Part shown: positions 50,898-59,090 of the stretch, piece by piece
Layout: each line of letters begins with the position of its first letter
Numbering within the stretch: the stretch's first letter is position 1
NCBI RefSeq assembly: GCF_001027105.1
Contig: NZ_CP011526.1
Coordinates: forward strand, 558,001 to 622,000
DNA: 64,000 bases
Reading direction: 5' to 3'
Source: Staphylococcus aureus
Lineage (GTDB): Bacteria; Bacillota; Bacilli; Staphylococcales; Staphylococcaceae
Notes under the pieces: model-generated
Database searches by the model: none
What the model saw: the letters and a program-made list of their open reading frames with translations, nothing else
What the model was told of the DNA's origin: nothing
Program-made: the position numbers and the translations under genes

Positions 50898-51002
50898 GAA
50901 ATAAAACAGCCAAAGTTATAAAAAGTGAATTAATAACTAATTATATTATGTTAGCCACGCTTCAAATAAAAAATAATTAGAATAAGGTGGGATTGATAAT
51001 CA
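50898..51002 (+). repeat. duplicated copy-3 tail and spacer before copy 5
   Basis: This stretch repeats the last codons of copy 3 (AATAAAACAG-CAAAGTTATAAAAA) and its whole following spacer (AATAACTAATTATATT... through AATAAGGTGG), corresponding to about 50070-50177. It is a breakpoint scar from unequal crossing-over or duplication of a copy 3/copy 4 junction. Confidence 0.8.
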
Positions 51003-51623
51003 ATGCTATGCGAATCTAAAATCATCAATAAAAACCCCAAATATAGAATTATTAAATATAATGATGAGTACTTAATGATCGATATAATAAGCACTTGGAT
51101 TAGTTTGTTTTTTCCTTTTATTAATTGGTTCATCCCCAAAAGATACGTCAAAATTAGTAGAGAAGAGTTTGAAAATTTAAATATTGTGAAACCTGCTAAA
51201 AAGAATGTTTTTTGGCCAGTTGCAGGTATCTCTACTTTATTCGCAGTTACATTAAGAAAGTATACACATTTACTTGACACTCAACTTGATAGAAAATTAG
51301 TTATTGCTATATGTTGTATCACATTTATAGGGATTTTAACATTTTATGTACGCCTAATTAAAAAATCATCTTTAAATATTTATAATACTAAAAATAAAAG
51401 GTCAAAAATTATCTTAATACCAACACTAAAAAATTTTTGTTTAACATTGTTTAGATATGCTTTTTTTATTTTATGGACAGTGATTTTCTCATATGCTCTA
51501 TTATCAATGAGTTATCAAAACATAATAGTATATTTTGCTTGGATTACAGCAATAATGGGTTTTTTTCTAGTGAATATAGCTTTAATTATAGATAAAAACA
51601 TTCATGTCATACTTAAAAATTAA
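51003..51623 (+). CDS. TsaI-family immunity protein, copy 5 (DUF443)
   Basis: A 206-aa DUF443 protein starting at ATG. It is a recent duplicate of copy 11: the first 140 residues and the last 45 are nearly identical, but residues of about 141-165 differ strongly (FRYAFFILWTVIFSY here versus FGYILFGGLTMLFLD in copy 11). The difference falls in the predicted fourth membrane segment. Confidence 0.85.
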   Translation: MLCESKIINKNPKYRIIKYNDEYLMIDIISTWISLFFPFINWFIPKRYVKISREEFENLNIVKPAKKNVFWPVAGISTLFAVTLRKYTHLLDTQLDRKLVIAICCITFIGILTFYVRLIKKSSLNIYNTKNKRSKIILIPTLKNFCLTLFRYAFFILWTVIFSYALLSMSYQNIIVYFAWITAIMGFFLVNIALIIDKNIHVILKN

Positions 51624-51762
51624 GTGAAAGTACTAAATTCAGATTAAAAATATGAAAATATCAGTTAATAAAACCTTTGATGACAGTAACTTGATAGTAT
51701 TTGAATGTCTTTTGAAGTATCGAAAAATGTATTACACATAAAATTAAAGGGATGTGGAGACA

Positions 51763-52395
51763 TTGCTTTGCGAATCTAAAGTTATTAATAAAAACCCTAA
51801 ATATCGAATAATCAAATACGATAGTGAATATTTAATGATTGATTTGGCAAGTAATTGGATTGTCTTCTTCTTTCCATTTATTAACTGGCTCATACCGAAA
51901 ACATATGTCAAAATCACTAAGAATGATTATGAAAAATTAAATATTGTCAAACCAGTTAAAAATAAATCGATAGGATGGACCATATTCGCGGGTATTGTGT
52001 TACTTGGTGGTACTGTAAGAAGAAATACTTATTTATTTGATTTTCAATTAGAAGAACTAATTGTTTGGAGCAGCTGTTTCATTGGGTTTTTAGAGATTAT
52101 ATTTTTTTATTGTTATCTAAATAAGAAATTAACATTAAATATTTATAATGAAAGTAAAAATAATGAACTTAAATTAAGATTATTACCCTCCTTTAAAAAT
52201 ATTTGTTTCACAATTTTTTATTACCTATTTACTGGTTTCATGTCTTATGGGGCATTTTACTTGTTGGTATTTGAAAATGTGCAAAATTTAATCTTATATG
52301 TTTCTTGGCTTTTCATGACTATGCTATTTATGTTTATGAATATGCATTCAATTATAGATAAAAAAGTACATATATTCTTAAAGTCTAATAAATAG
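51763..52395 (+). CDS. TsaI-family immunity protein, copy 6 (DUF443)
   Basis: A 210-aa DUF443 protein, the most divergent of the set: DLASNW in place of DLVSTW, KSIGWTIFAGIVLLGGTVRR in place of the FWPVAGS block, and YYLFTGFMSYGAFYLLVF late in the chain. TTG 51763 is chosen by register with paralogues; GTG 51754 is an alternative. The upstream spacer is of the same family as those of copies 2 and 9. Confidence 0.83.
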   Translation: MLCESKVINKNPKYRIIKYDSEYLMIDLASNWIVFFFPFINWLIPKTYVKITKNDYEKLNIVKPVKNKSIGWTIFAGIVLLGGTVRRNTYLFDFQLEELIVWSSCFIGFLEIIFFYCYLNKKLTLNIYNESKNNELKLRLLPSFKNICFTIFYYLFTGFMSYGAFYLLVFENVQNLILYVSWLFMTMLFMFMNMHSIIDKKVHIFLKSNK

Positions 52396-52441
52396 TTACA
52401 AATTTAGTTAGTTTTCAATTGTTAATTAGGGGTGGTAAACA

Positions 52442-53071
52442 GTGCTTTGTGAATCTAGACAAATTTATAAAAATCCTAAATATCGAGTTATTAGATATAA
52501 TAATGAATATTTCATGGTCGATTTAGTAAGTACTTGGATTACTTATTTTTTCCCTATGATTAATTGGTTTTTGCCCAAAAAATACGCAAAAATTAGCGAA
52601 AATGAATTTGAAAGGTTAAATATAGTCGAGCCTGTTAAAAATAATGTTTTTTGGCCGGTTGCAGGAAGTTCAGTTCTATTTGGAATTATATTGAGAAAGT
52701 ACGGTAACTTCTTTAATGTTCAGTTTGAAAAACAACTAGCAATCACTGTATTTTTTATCATGTTAATAGGGATGTTAATTTTTTATTTTTATCTAAATAA
52801 AAAATTAACATTAAAAATTTTTAATACCAACGTGGTTAATAAGAATAGAGTTGTATTAATACCGACTTTCAAACAAGGATTGTTAATAGTTTTTGCGTAC
52901 TTTTTTTTAGGAAGCGCTTCAATATTTACTTTAACCATTCTTTTGACGACAGAGTCACAAAATATAATAATATTTTTAACTTGGGTTATTATCACGATGT
53001 TTTTCTTTTTAGTGAATATGGCTTCGATAGGTAATAAAAATGTTCATGTTATTTTAAGAATAAACGAGTAG
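52442..53071 (+). CDS. TsaI-family immunity protein, copy 7 (DUF443)
   Basis: A 209-aa DUF443 protein starting at GTG with GGGGTGG upstream, only 46 bp after copy 6. N-terminus LCESRQIYKNPKYRVIRY, first segment TYFFPMINWFLPKKYAKIS. The C-terminal half (ILIPTFKQG, LLTTESQNIIIFLTW, SIGNKNVHVI) resembles copies 1 and 8 rather than its neighbours, a mosaic pattern. Confidence 0.85.
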   Translation: MLCESRQIYKNPKYRVIRYNNEYFMVDLVSTWITYFFPMINWFLPKKYAKISENEFERLNIVEPVKNNVFWPVAGSSVLFGIILRKYGNFFNVQFEKQLAITVFFIMLIGMLIFYFYLNKKLTLKIFNTNVVNKNRVVLIPTFKQGLLIVFAYFFLGSASIFTLTILLTTESQNIIIFLTWVIITMFFFLVNMASIGNKNVHVILRINE

Positions 53072-53261
53072 TAAAAATGATCGAAATTGGTAGTATCGCA
53101 TATTTAAACGGTGGTTCAAAAAAATATAATCATATCTTAAATCAGGAAAATAGATAGTAATGTTTGAATATACCAAGTGAAAATGCCCATTGTGATTGAT
53201 AAAGGAAAAAACTGTTTTAATTTAAAAATGAAATATAGAGCGTGTTATTTTGTATGATAGC

Positions 53262-53523
53262 TCTTATAACATTGGCGTTTTTAATCCAATAGTATGGACG
53301 GTTTTAGCTGGTTTTGTTGCGGAATCTGTTTAGACAATTCTTAAAAATTGGACTTTTCATACTAATAAATTTGGATTAAGAGATAAAACTAATTGGATAA
53401 GACATTAAATAGACGCTGTTTAAAAATACCACAGAAAAAGCTGTAGATAGTGTTGGAACGATAGTTGGTGAAGGTACAAAAAGTATTGGGGATCATTTAA
53501 AACTAATGAAACGGGAGTGGTAA
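53262..53523 (+). pseudogene. decayed TspA C-terminal fragment before copy 8
   Basis: Translated in pieces this matches the tspA 3' end: NPIVWTVLAGFV (intact NPVGWVILAGLA), then NKFGLRDKTNWIRH (intact NIFGLKDKVDWVGH), then ending GDHLKLMKREW (intact SNHINPMKWAW). At least two in-frame stops and frame changes break it. Its TAA at 53521-53523 abuts the ATG of copy 8, just as tspA abuts copy 1. The upstream stretch 53072-53261 holds no intact gene. Confidence 0.85.
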
Positions 53524-54153
53524 ATGTTGCTTTGCGATGTCAGAGTCATTTATAAAAATCCGAAATACAAAGTCATTCAACATAACGGTGAATACTTATT
53601 AGTCGATTTAGTAAGCACTTGGTTCGTGTACTTTTTTCCTTTCATTAATTGGTTCATTCCAAAAAAGTACGCGATAATTAGCGAAGAAGAATTTGAAAAT
53701 TTAAATGTTGTTAAACCAAATAAAAATAATGTTTTCTGGTCAGTTATAGGAAGTTCGGTTTTGTTTGGAGTTACTTTAAGGAAATACATACATGTTTTTG
53801 ATGTTCAATTAGATAAGCTAGTTGTAATGATATTGTGTGCTCTCGCTTTAATTTGTGTTATAGTTTTTTATTTTAACTTAAATAGAAAGCTTAAGTTAAA
53901 AGTGTTTGATACAAATATTGAAAAAAATAAGAGAGTTATATTAATACCAACGTTTAAACTTGGCTGTTTTTTAGTTTTCGGATATATTTTCGCTGGAAGT
54001 TTTTCAATATTTTCATTAATTGCCCTTATGACAATCGAACCTCAAAATATAATAATATTTATTTATTGGATTATGATGACAATGCTTTTCTTTTTGTTAA
54101 ATATGACTTCGATAGGTAATGAAAAAGTTCGCGTTATAATGAAAAATAATTGA
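53524..54153 (+). CDS. TsaI-family immunity protein, copy 8 (DUF443)
   Basis: A 209-aa DUF443 protein starting ATG-TTG with CGGGAGTGG upstream, inside the toxin relic. First segment VYFFPFINWFIPKKYAIIS; FWSVIGSS replaces FWPVAGS. It is closest to copy 1 (shared YKVIQ/YKVVQ, LLVDLVSTW, RVILIPTFK). As the toxin-proximal member of a decayed pair it probably once guarded a TspA variant. Confidence 0.86.
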   Translation: MLLCDVRVIYKNPKYKVIQHNGEYLLVDLVSTWFVYFFPFINWFIPKKYAIISEEEFENLNVVKPNKNNVFWSVIGSSVLFGVTLRKYIHVFDVQLDKLVVMILCALALICVIVFYFNLNRKLKLKVFDTNIEKNKRVILIPTFKLGCFLVFGYIFAGSFSIFSLIALMTIEPQNIIIFIYWIMMTMLFFLLNMTSIGNEKVRVIMKNN

Positions 54154-54276
54154 TTACATTTAAAATATTCTAAATGTTGTCGACACAATCCTTTTAAGAC
54201 GCTAGTAGAATTTAAATGACTTCTAATGTATATGAAAGTGTATCAATATAAAACCAATTGAAAAGAAGTGGAGACA

Positions 54277-54918
54277 TTGCTTTGTGAAACTGAAAATATT
54301 AATAAGAATCCCAAATATAGAATTATCAAATACAAAGATGAATATTTGATGATTGATTTAGTAAGTACATGGTTAGCACTCTTTTTCCCAATGATTAATT
54401 GGCTGATTCCAAAAAAGTACGTCAAAATCAGCGAAAAAGATTTTGAAACTTTAAACATTGTGAAGACAGCTAAAATCAATTCTTTTTGGCCAGTGGCAGG
54501 AAGTACGGTCTTATTTGGTGTTATGTTAAGAAGGTATTCCCATTTATTTATCGTTAAATATGAATATAGTATAGTAATTTTAATTTGTTGCATCATAATA
54601 CTAGGTATTTTTCTGTTTTTTTTATATTTAAATCAAAAGTTAAAGTTACAAATCTATAATGAAAACAAAAATAAAAGCAATAAGATAATCATATTTCCCA
54701 CTTTAAAGAGTCTTTGTTTATCAATAGTTTTATATATTTATTTAGGTGGTGGTTCATTCTTTACTATTTATATGTTATTGACGATTGAAGTTCAAAATAT
54801 AATATTATTTATAACTTTGTTTGTAATATTTTTGTTTTTCTTATTTTTAAATATGTGCTCACTATATGACAATAAAGTTCATGTATTATTTAAATCAAAT
54901 GGAATTGAAAAGTTTTAA
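54277..54918 (+). CDS. TsaI-family immunity protein, copy 9 (DUF443)
   Basis: A 213-aa DUF443 protein. TTG 54277 is chosen by register; GTG 54268 is the alternative. It has NINKNPKYRIIKY, ALFFPMINWLIPKKYVKIS and an atypical end (LYDNKVHVLFKSNGIEKF). The C-terminal hydrophobic part (LYIYLGGGSFFTIYMLLT) is its own variant. Confidence 0.84.
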   Translation: MLCETENINKNPKYRIIKYKDEYLMIDLVSTWLALFFPMINWLIPKKYVKISEKDFETLNIVKTAKINSFWPVAGSTVLFGVMLRRYSHLFIVKYEYSIVILICCIIILGIFLFFLYLNQKLKLQIYNENKNKSNKIIIFPTLKSLCLSIVLYIYLGGGSFFTIYMLLTIEVQNIILFITLFVIFLFFLFLNMCSLYDNKVHVLFKSNGIEKF

Positions 54919-54954
54919 TAGGAATAATAAACAAAGGAATGGTAGTGATAAATA

Positions 54955-55590
54955 TTGCTATGTGAATCTAAAGTTATCAACAAAAATCCTAAGTATAGAG
55001 TTATTAAATATGGTGATGAATATTTAATGATTGATTTAGTAAGTACCTGGTTAACTTTATTTCTTCCTATGATTAATTGGTTAATTCCAAAAAAATATGT
55101 CAAAATCAGTAAAAAAGAATTTGACGATTTAAACATTGTCAAACCTGTTAAAAATAAAGCTTTTTGGCCAGTTGCAGGTAGTACTATTTTGTTCGGAGTT
55201 ACGTTTAGAAAATATATTCCTTCACTTAATATTCAATTAGAGAAAAACATGGTGATTGTAATATGTTGTGCAATATTTCTGGGTGTTTTAATACTTTTTT
55301 TATTTCTGAATCGTAAGCTAAGGTTGGAAATTTATAATAATAACTCTAGTAAAGGGAAAATAATTTTATTTCCTTCATTAAAAAACTTTTGTTTCACAAT
55401 ATTTTATTATTTTTTATTTGGCGGTCTTTCAATAATGGCTCTAAGTATGTTATTAACTTTAAATCCTCAAAATATAATAGGCTTTATTGGTTGGTTGGTA
55501 ATGACTGCAGGTTTCTTTCTGTTAAACATGTCATCGATTATTGACAAAAAAATTTATGTATTATCTAAAACTAACACGGTGGAAAAATGA
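54955..55590 (+). CDS. TsaI-family immunity protein, copy 10 (DUF443)
   Basis: A 211-aa DUF443 protein starting at TTG, 36 bp after copy 9. N-terminus LCESKVINKNPKYRVIKYG, first segment TLFLPMINWLIPKKYVKIS, then KNKAFWPVAGSTILFGVTF. The 3' end runs directly into the second toxin relic, with the stop at 55588-55590 two bases from the first toxin-like codon. Confidence 0.85.
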   Translation: MLCESKVINKNPKYRVIKYGDEYLMIDLVSTWLTLFLPMINWLIPKKYVKISKKEFDDLNIVKPVKNKAFWPVAGSTILFGVTFRKYIPSLNIQLEKNMVIVICCAIFLGVLILFLFLNRKLRLEIYNNNSSKGKIILFPSLKNFCFTIFYYFLFGGLSIMALSMLLTLNPQNIIGFIGWLVMTAGFFLLNMSSIIDKKIYVLSKTNTVEK

Positions 55591-55591
55591 T

Positions 55592-55824
55592 GGTTTAGCT
55601 GGATTTACTGCAGGTTCTATTTCGGCAATACTTGTATATTGGACCAATCAAAAAAATGAATTTGGAATAAAAGATAAAAACGATTGGATAGGACATAAAC
55701 TAGACGTTGGTATAGATGCTGTAGAAAAATCTGCAGAAAAAACAGTAGATGGTGTTGAAAATGTCATGGTGAAGCTTCAAAAAGTATTTCTAATCATATA
55801 AGCCCTAAGAAATGGAGCTGGTAA
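55592..55824 (+). pseudogene. decayed TspA C-terminal fragment before copy 11
   Basis: It reads GLAGFTAGSISAILVYW then NEFGIKDKNDWIGHKLDVGI in one frame, matching the tspA tail. A one-base deletion near 55766-55770 moves the rest (EASKSISNHISPKKWSW) to another frame, which ends in TAA at 55822-55824, directly before ATG 55825. The end KKWSW parallels MKWAW of TspA. The fragment has no start codon of its own; an open frame beginning inside copy 10 would read only its first part. Confidence 0.88.
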
Positions 55825-56451
55825 ATGTTGCTATGCGAATCTAAAATCATCAATAAAAACCCAAAATATAGAATTATTAAATATAATGATGAATACTTAA
55901 TGGTCGATATAATAAGCACTTGGATTAGTTTATTTTTTCCTTTTATTAATTGGTTCATCCCAAAAGAATACGTCAAAATTAGTAGAGAAGAGTTTGAAAA
56001 CTTAAATATTGTTAAACCTGCTAAAAAGAATGTTTTTTGGCCAGTTGCAGGTAGCTCTGCTTTGCTGGGAGTTGCATTAAGAAAATATACACATTTACTT
56101 GACATTCAACTTGATAAAAAATTAGTTATTGCCATATGTTGCATCACATTTATAGGGATTTTAATATTTTATGTACGCCTAATTAAAAAATCATCTTTAA
56201 ATATTTATAATACTAAAAATAAAAGGTCAAAAATTTTTTTAATACCTACACTAAAAAATGTTTGTTTCACATTATTTGGATATATTTTATTTGGCGGATT
56301 GACTATGCTATTCCTAGATGCACTATTATCAATGAGTTATCAAAACATAATAGTATATTTTGTTTGGATTGCAGTTATAATGGGTTTTTTTCTAGTTAAT
56401 ATAGCTTTAATTATAGATAAAAACATTCATGTCATACTTAAAAACCAATAG
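55825..56451 (+). CDS. TsaI-family immunity protein, copy 11 (DUF443)
   Basis: A 208-aa DUF443 protein starting ATG-TTG with AATGGAGCTGG upstream. Nearly identical to copy 5 except for a replaced patch of about 25 residues in the fourth membrane segment. It is the last gene of the array; the 269 bp that follow hold no further fragment that I can recognise. Confidence 0.87.
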   Translation: MLLCESKIINKNPKYRIIKYNDEYLMVDIISTWISLFFPFINWFIPKEYVKISREEFENLNIVKPAKKNVFWPVAGSSALLGVALRKYTHLLDIQLDKKLVIAICCITFIGILIFYVRLIKKSSLNIYNTKNKRSKIFLIPTLKNVCFTLFGYILFGGLTMLFLDALLSMSYQNIIVYFVWIAVIMGFFLVNIALIIDKNIHVILKNQ

Positions 56452-56720
56452 AAATTACCAAATTAAATTTGCAATGGCTTTAATATTGTCGTTCTTAAAT
56501 GTTTTTCAATTTCTGATTCAAAAGTACATGTAATTTAAAGGTCAACGAGCAATCGCGCTATATGCATATCAATTTAAGCAATACTTATTTTAACTGAGTT
56601 TTATATAACGTTTTCCTATTACACCGCTTAAATTCAAGCTCTAATTCTAACATTTGGAAGTTGTATTAAATCATGATAGTGTGATAGTGGAAAAGTTATA
56701 AAGATAAGGAGCTGGGTCTA

Positions 56721-57659
56721 ATGAAGCAATTTGTAAACTTAGGTAAATCTGATGTTGAAGTGTTTCCAATCGCACTTGGGACGAACGCAGTAGGTGGGCA
56801 TAATTTATATCCGAACTTAGATGAAGAACAAGGAAAAGATGTTGTTCGTCAAGCCATTAATCATGGTATTAATTTATTAGATACGGCATATATTTATGGG
56901 CCAGAACGATCAGAAGAATTGGTTGGAGAAGTTGTTAAAGAATATCCGCGAGAGCAAATTAAAATTGCTACGAAAGGGTCTCATGAATTTGATGAAAATC
57001 AAGAAGTACATCAGAACAATCAACCGGAATATTTAAAACAACAAGTTGAGAATAGTTTGAAACGTCTACAAACTGATTATATCGATTTATATTATATTCA
57101 TTTTCCGGATAACAACACTCCGAAAGATCAAGCAGTTGCAGCATTACAAGAGCTTAAGGAACAAGGGAAGATTAAAGCAATTGGTGTATCAAATTTCACA
57201 TTAGATCAACTTAAAGAAGCAAATAAAGATGGTTACGTTGATGTTGTACAGTTAGAATATAATTTATTGCATCGCGAAAATGAGGCAGTATTACAATATT
57301 GTGTTGATCACCAAATCACATTTATTCCATATTTCCCATTAGCATCCGGTATTTTAGCTGGAAAATATGATGAGAACACTAAATTTAGTGACCATCGTAC
57401 TACACGTCGTGATTTTAAACCAGGTGTATTTGAAGAAAATGTGCGTCGCGTAAAAGCTTTGGAAAGCATAGCTGCAGCACATCAAACTTCAATTGCGAAC
57501 ATTGTATTAGCATTTTATTTAACGAGACCAGCTATCGATGTGATTATTCCTGGTGCAAAACGTGCAGAACAAGTCGTTGAAAATATTAAAGCTGCAGATA
57601 TCGTTTTATCAGATGATGAGATTCAATATATCGATGAACTGTTTCCGATTGAAGACTAA
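56721..57659 (+). CDS. aldo/keto reductase
   Basis: A 312-aa TIM-barrel NADPH-dependent oxidoreductase. Active-site residues are visible: Asp and Tyr in [16 protein letters not shown] and Lys in IATKGSHEF; the histidine lies in [11 protein letters not shown]. The coenzyme-binding end is [14 protein letters not shown]. The physiological substrate is not known. AAGGAGCTGG precedes the ATG. It stands alone after the immunity array. Confidence 0.9.
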   Translation: MKQFVNLGKSDVEVFPIALGTNAVGGHNLYPNLDEEQGKDVVRQAINHGINLLDTAYIYGPERSEELVGEVVKEYPREQIKIATKGSHEFDENQEVHQNNQPEYLKQQVENSLKRLQTDYIDLYYIHFPDNNTPKDQAVAALQELKEQGKIKAIGVSNFTLDQLKEANKDGYVDVVQLEYNLLHRENEAVLQYCVDHQITFIPYFPLASGILAGKYDENTKFSDHRTTRRDFKPGVFEENVRRVKALESIAAAHQTSIANIVLAFYLTRPAIDVIIPGAKRAEQVVENIKAADIVLSDDEIQYIDELFPIED

Positions 57660-57740
57660 ATGAATTGTATTTAATGGTGATATATGTATCTAATTTCATC
57701 ATGAATTAGCCCCGTATCACAAACGACGTTATATAAGGCA

Positions 57741-57756
57741 TGACGAAATTTCGTCA
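57741..57756. promoter_or_regulatory. 16-bp perfect palindrome upstream of the flavin reductase gene
   Basis: TGACGAAATTTCGTCA is perfectly self-complementary. It lies about 60 bp upstream of a likely -10 (TATAAT near 57814) for the next gene and 80 bp after the aldo/keto reductase stop. This suggests an operator for a dimeric regulator, not identified. Confidence 0.5.
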
Positions 57757-57869
57757 AATTTATATAAAAGTTGTAAGCGTTTTACTATTCGGTAGGCAAA
57801 GCTTATGATAGTATAATTAGGTAACGAAAAACACAGATATTTATTAATCAAAAGTGAGGTTAGGCTAAA

Positions 57870-58406
57870 ATGATTACTGTTTTGTTTGGTGGGAGTAGAC
57901 CAAACGGTAATACTGCACAATTAACAAAATTCGCTTTGCAAGATTTAGAGTATCAATGGATTGACGTGACACAACATCAGTTTAAACCGATACGTGACGT
58001 GAGACATACAGCAGAGACTATTACTTCATATGACGATGACTATTTGCCGATTCTAGATAAAATATTGGCTAGTGATACAATTATTTTTGCATCACCAGTG
58101 TATTGGTATAGCATTTCAGCACCATTGAAAGCATTTATCGAACATTGGTCAGAAACATTACAAGATAAACGATATCCTAATTTTAAGGCACAAATGGCCG
58201 AAAAGGATTTTAGAGTTATTTTAGTTGGTGGAGATTGTCCAAAAATAAAAGCGAAGCCAGCAATTACGCAAATGAAATATAGTTTAGACTTTTTAGGTGC
58301 CACTTTAAATGGTTATATTATTGGAACTGCTGAAAAGCCTGGTGACATCATGAAAGACAACTATGCCTTAGCACGTGCAACTGAGTGGAATAGTATATTG
58401 CAATAA
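57870..58406 (+). CDS. NAD(P)H-dependent FMN reductase (flavodoxin-like)
   Basis: A 178-aa flavodoxin-fold protein. VLFGGSRPNGNTAQLT is the FMN phosphate loop and FASPVYWYSISAPLKAFIE the second flavin-contact loop, both typical of NADPH-dependent FMN/quinone reductases of the iron-sulfur flavoprotein/WrbA-like group. Substrate unknown; a role in quinone or electrophile defence is plausible, given a palindromic operator upstream. AGTGAGG precedes the ATG. Confidence 0.82.
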   Translation: MITVLFGGSRPNGNTAQLTKFALQDLEYQWIDVTQHQFKPIRDVRHTAETITSYDDDYLPILDKILASDTIIFASPVYWYSISAPLKAFIEHWSETLQDKRYPNFKAQMAEKDFRVILVGGDCPKIKAKPAITQMKYSLDFLGATLNGYIIGTAEKPGDIMKDNYALARATEWNSILQ

Positions 58407-58422
58407 GACATACCTCATACTA

Positions 58423-58458
58423 AACGAAGTGATTTTTTGCTTCGTTATTTTTTATTTT
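58423..58458 (+). terminator. terminator after the flavin reductase gene
   Basis: AACGAAG pairs with CTTCGTT, followed by ATTTTTTATTTTT. Confidence 0.82.
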
Positions 58459-58574
58459 TAATTTTAACGGAAAATATAAATATATAAATTGAATAGACAA
58501 TCATTGTTTATTAAGTATTGAGCAAGTTGTGGTATAATGCCGTTATTAAAACTTGTTAATAAGGGGAGAAAGTC

Positions 58575-59051
58575 ATGTTCAAGGTAAGACAAGCAACTGA
58601 AAAAGATGTTGTTCAAATTAGAGATGTCGCAACTAAAGCTTGGTTTAATACATACTTAAATATATACGCTGCGACAACAGTTAATCACTTGTTAGAAGCT
58701 TCATATAATGAACATCATTTAAAGAAAAGACTTCAAGAACAATTATTCTTAGTCGTTGAAGAAGGTAATGACATCGTTGGCTTTGCTAACTTTATTTACG
58801 GTGAAGAATTATATTTATCAGCTCATTATGTTAAACCAGAATCGCAACATACAGGTTATGGTACAGCATTGTTAAATGAAGGATTATCACGTTTTGAAGA
58901 TAAATTTGAAGGTGTTTACTTAGAAGTAGATAATAAAAATGAAGAAGCAGTAGCTTACTATAAAGAGCAAGGTTTTACAATCTTACGCTCTTATGAGCCA
59001 GAAATGTATGGCGAAAAGTTAGACTTAGCACTTATGTACAAAGCATTTTAA
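58575..59051 (+). CDS. GNAT-family N-acetyltransferase
   Basis: A 158-aa acetyltransferase. The acetyl-CoA loop is QHTGYGTALLNEGL near residue 95 (Q-x-x-G-x-G/A motif), preceded by the beta-4 strand LYLSAHYVKPESQ; VYLEVDNKNEEAVAYYKEQGF is the C-terminal GNAT signature. Substrate unknown. AAGGGGAG precedes the ATG. It is followed by the HD gene after 39 bp. Confidence 0.87.
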   Translation: MFKVRQATEKDVVQIRDVATKAWFNTYLNIYAATTVNHLLEASYNEHHLKKRLQEQLFLVVEEGNDIVGFANFIYGEELYLSAHYVKPESQHTGYGTALLNEGLSRFEDKFEGVYLEVDNKNEEAVAYYKEQGFTILRSYEPEMYGEKLDLALMYKAF

Positions 59052-59090
59052 GTAAATTAAATATTATATTAAACGAAAAGGAGGGGAATA

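Noticed and set aside
55541..55801. 86-codon ORF starting inside immunity copy 10 and covering the second toxin relic
   Set aside because: It starts within copy 10 in another frame and ends at the frameshift; treated as part of the tspA-tail pseudogene.
48005..56451. The DUF443 array as a mobile element or prophage fragment
   Set aside because: No integrase, transposase, terminal repeats or attachment sites; flanks are ordinary core genes, so a chromosomal tandem expansion is simpler.
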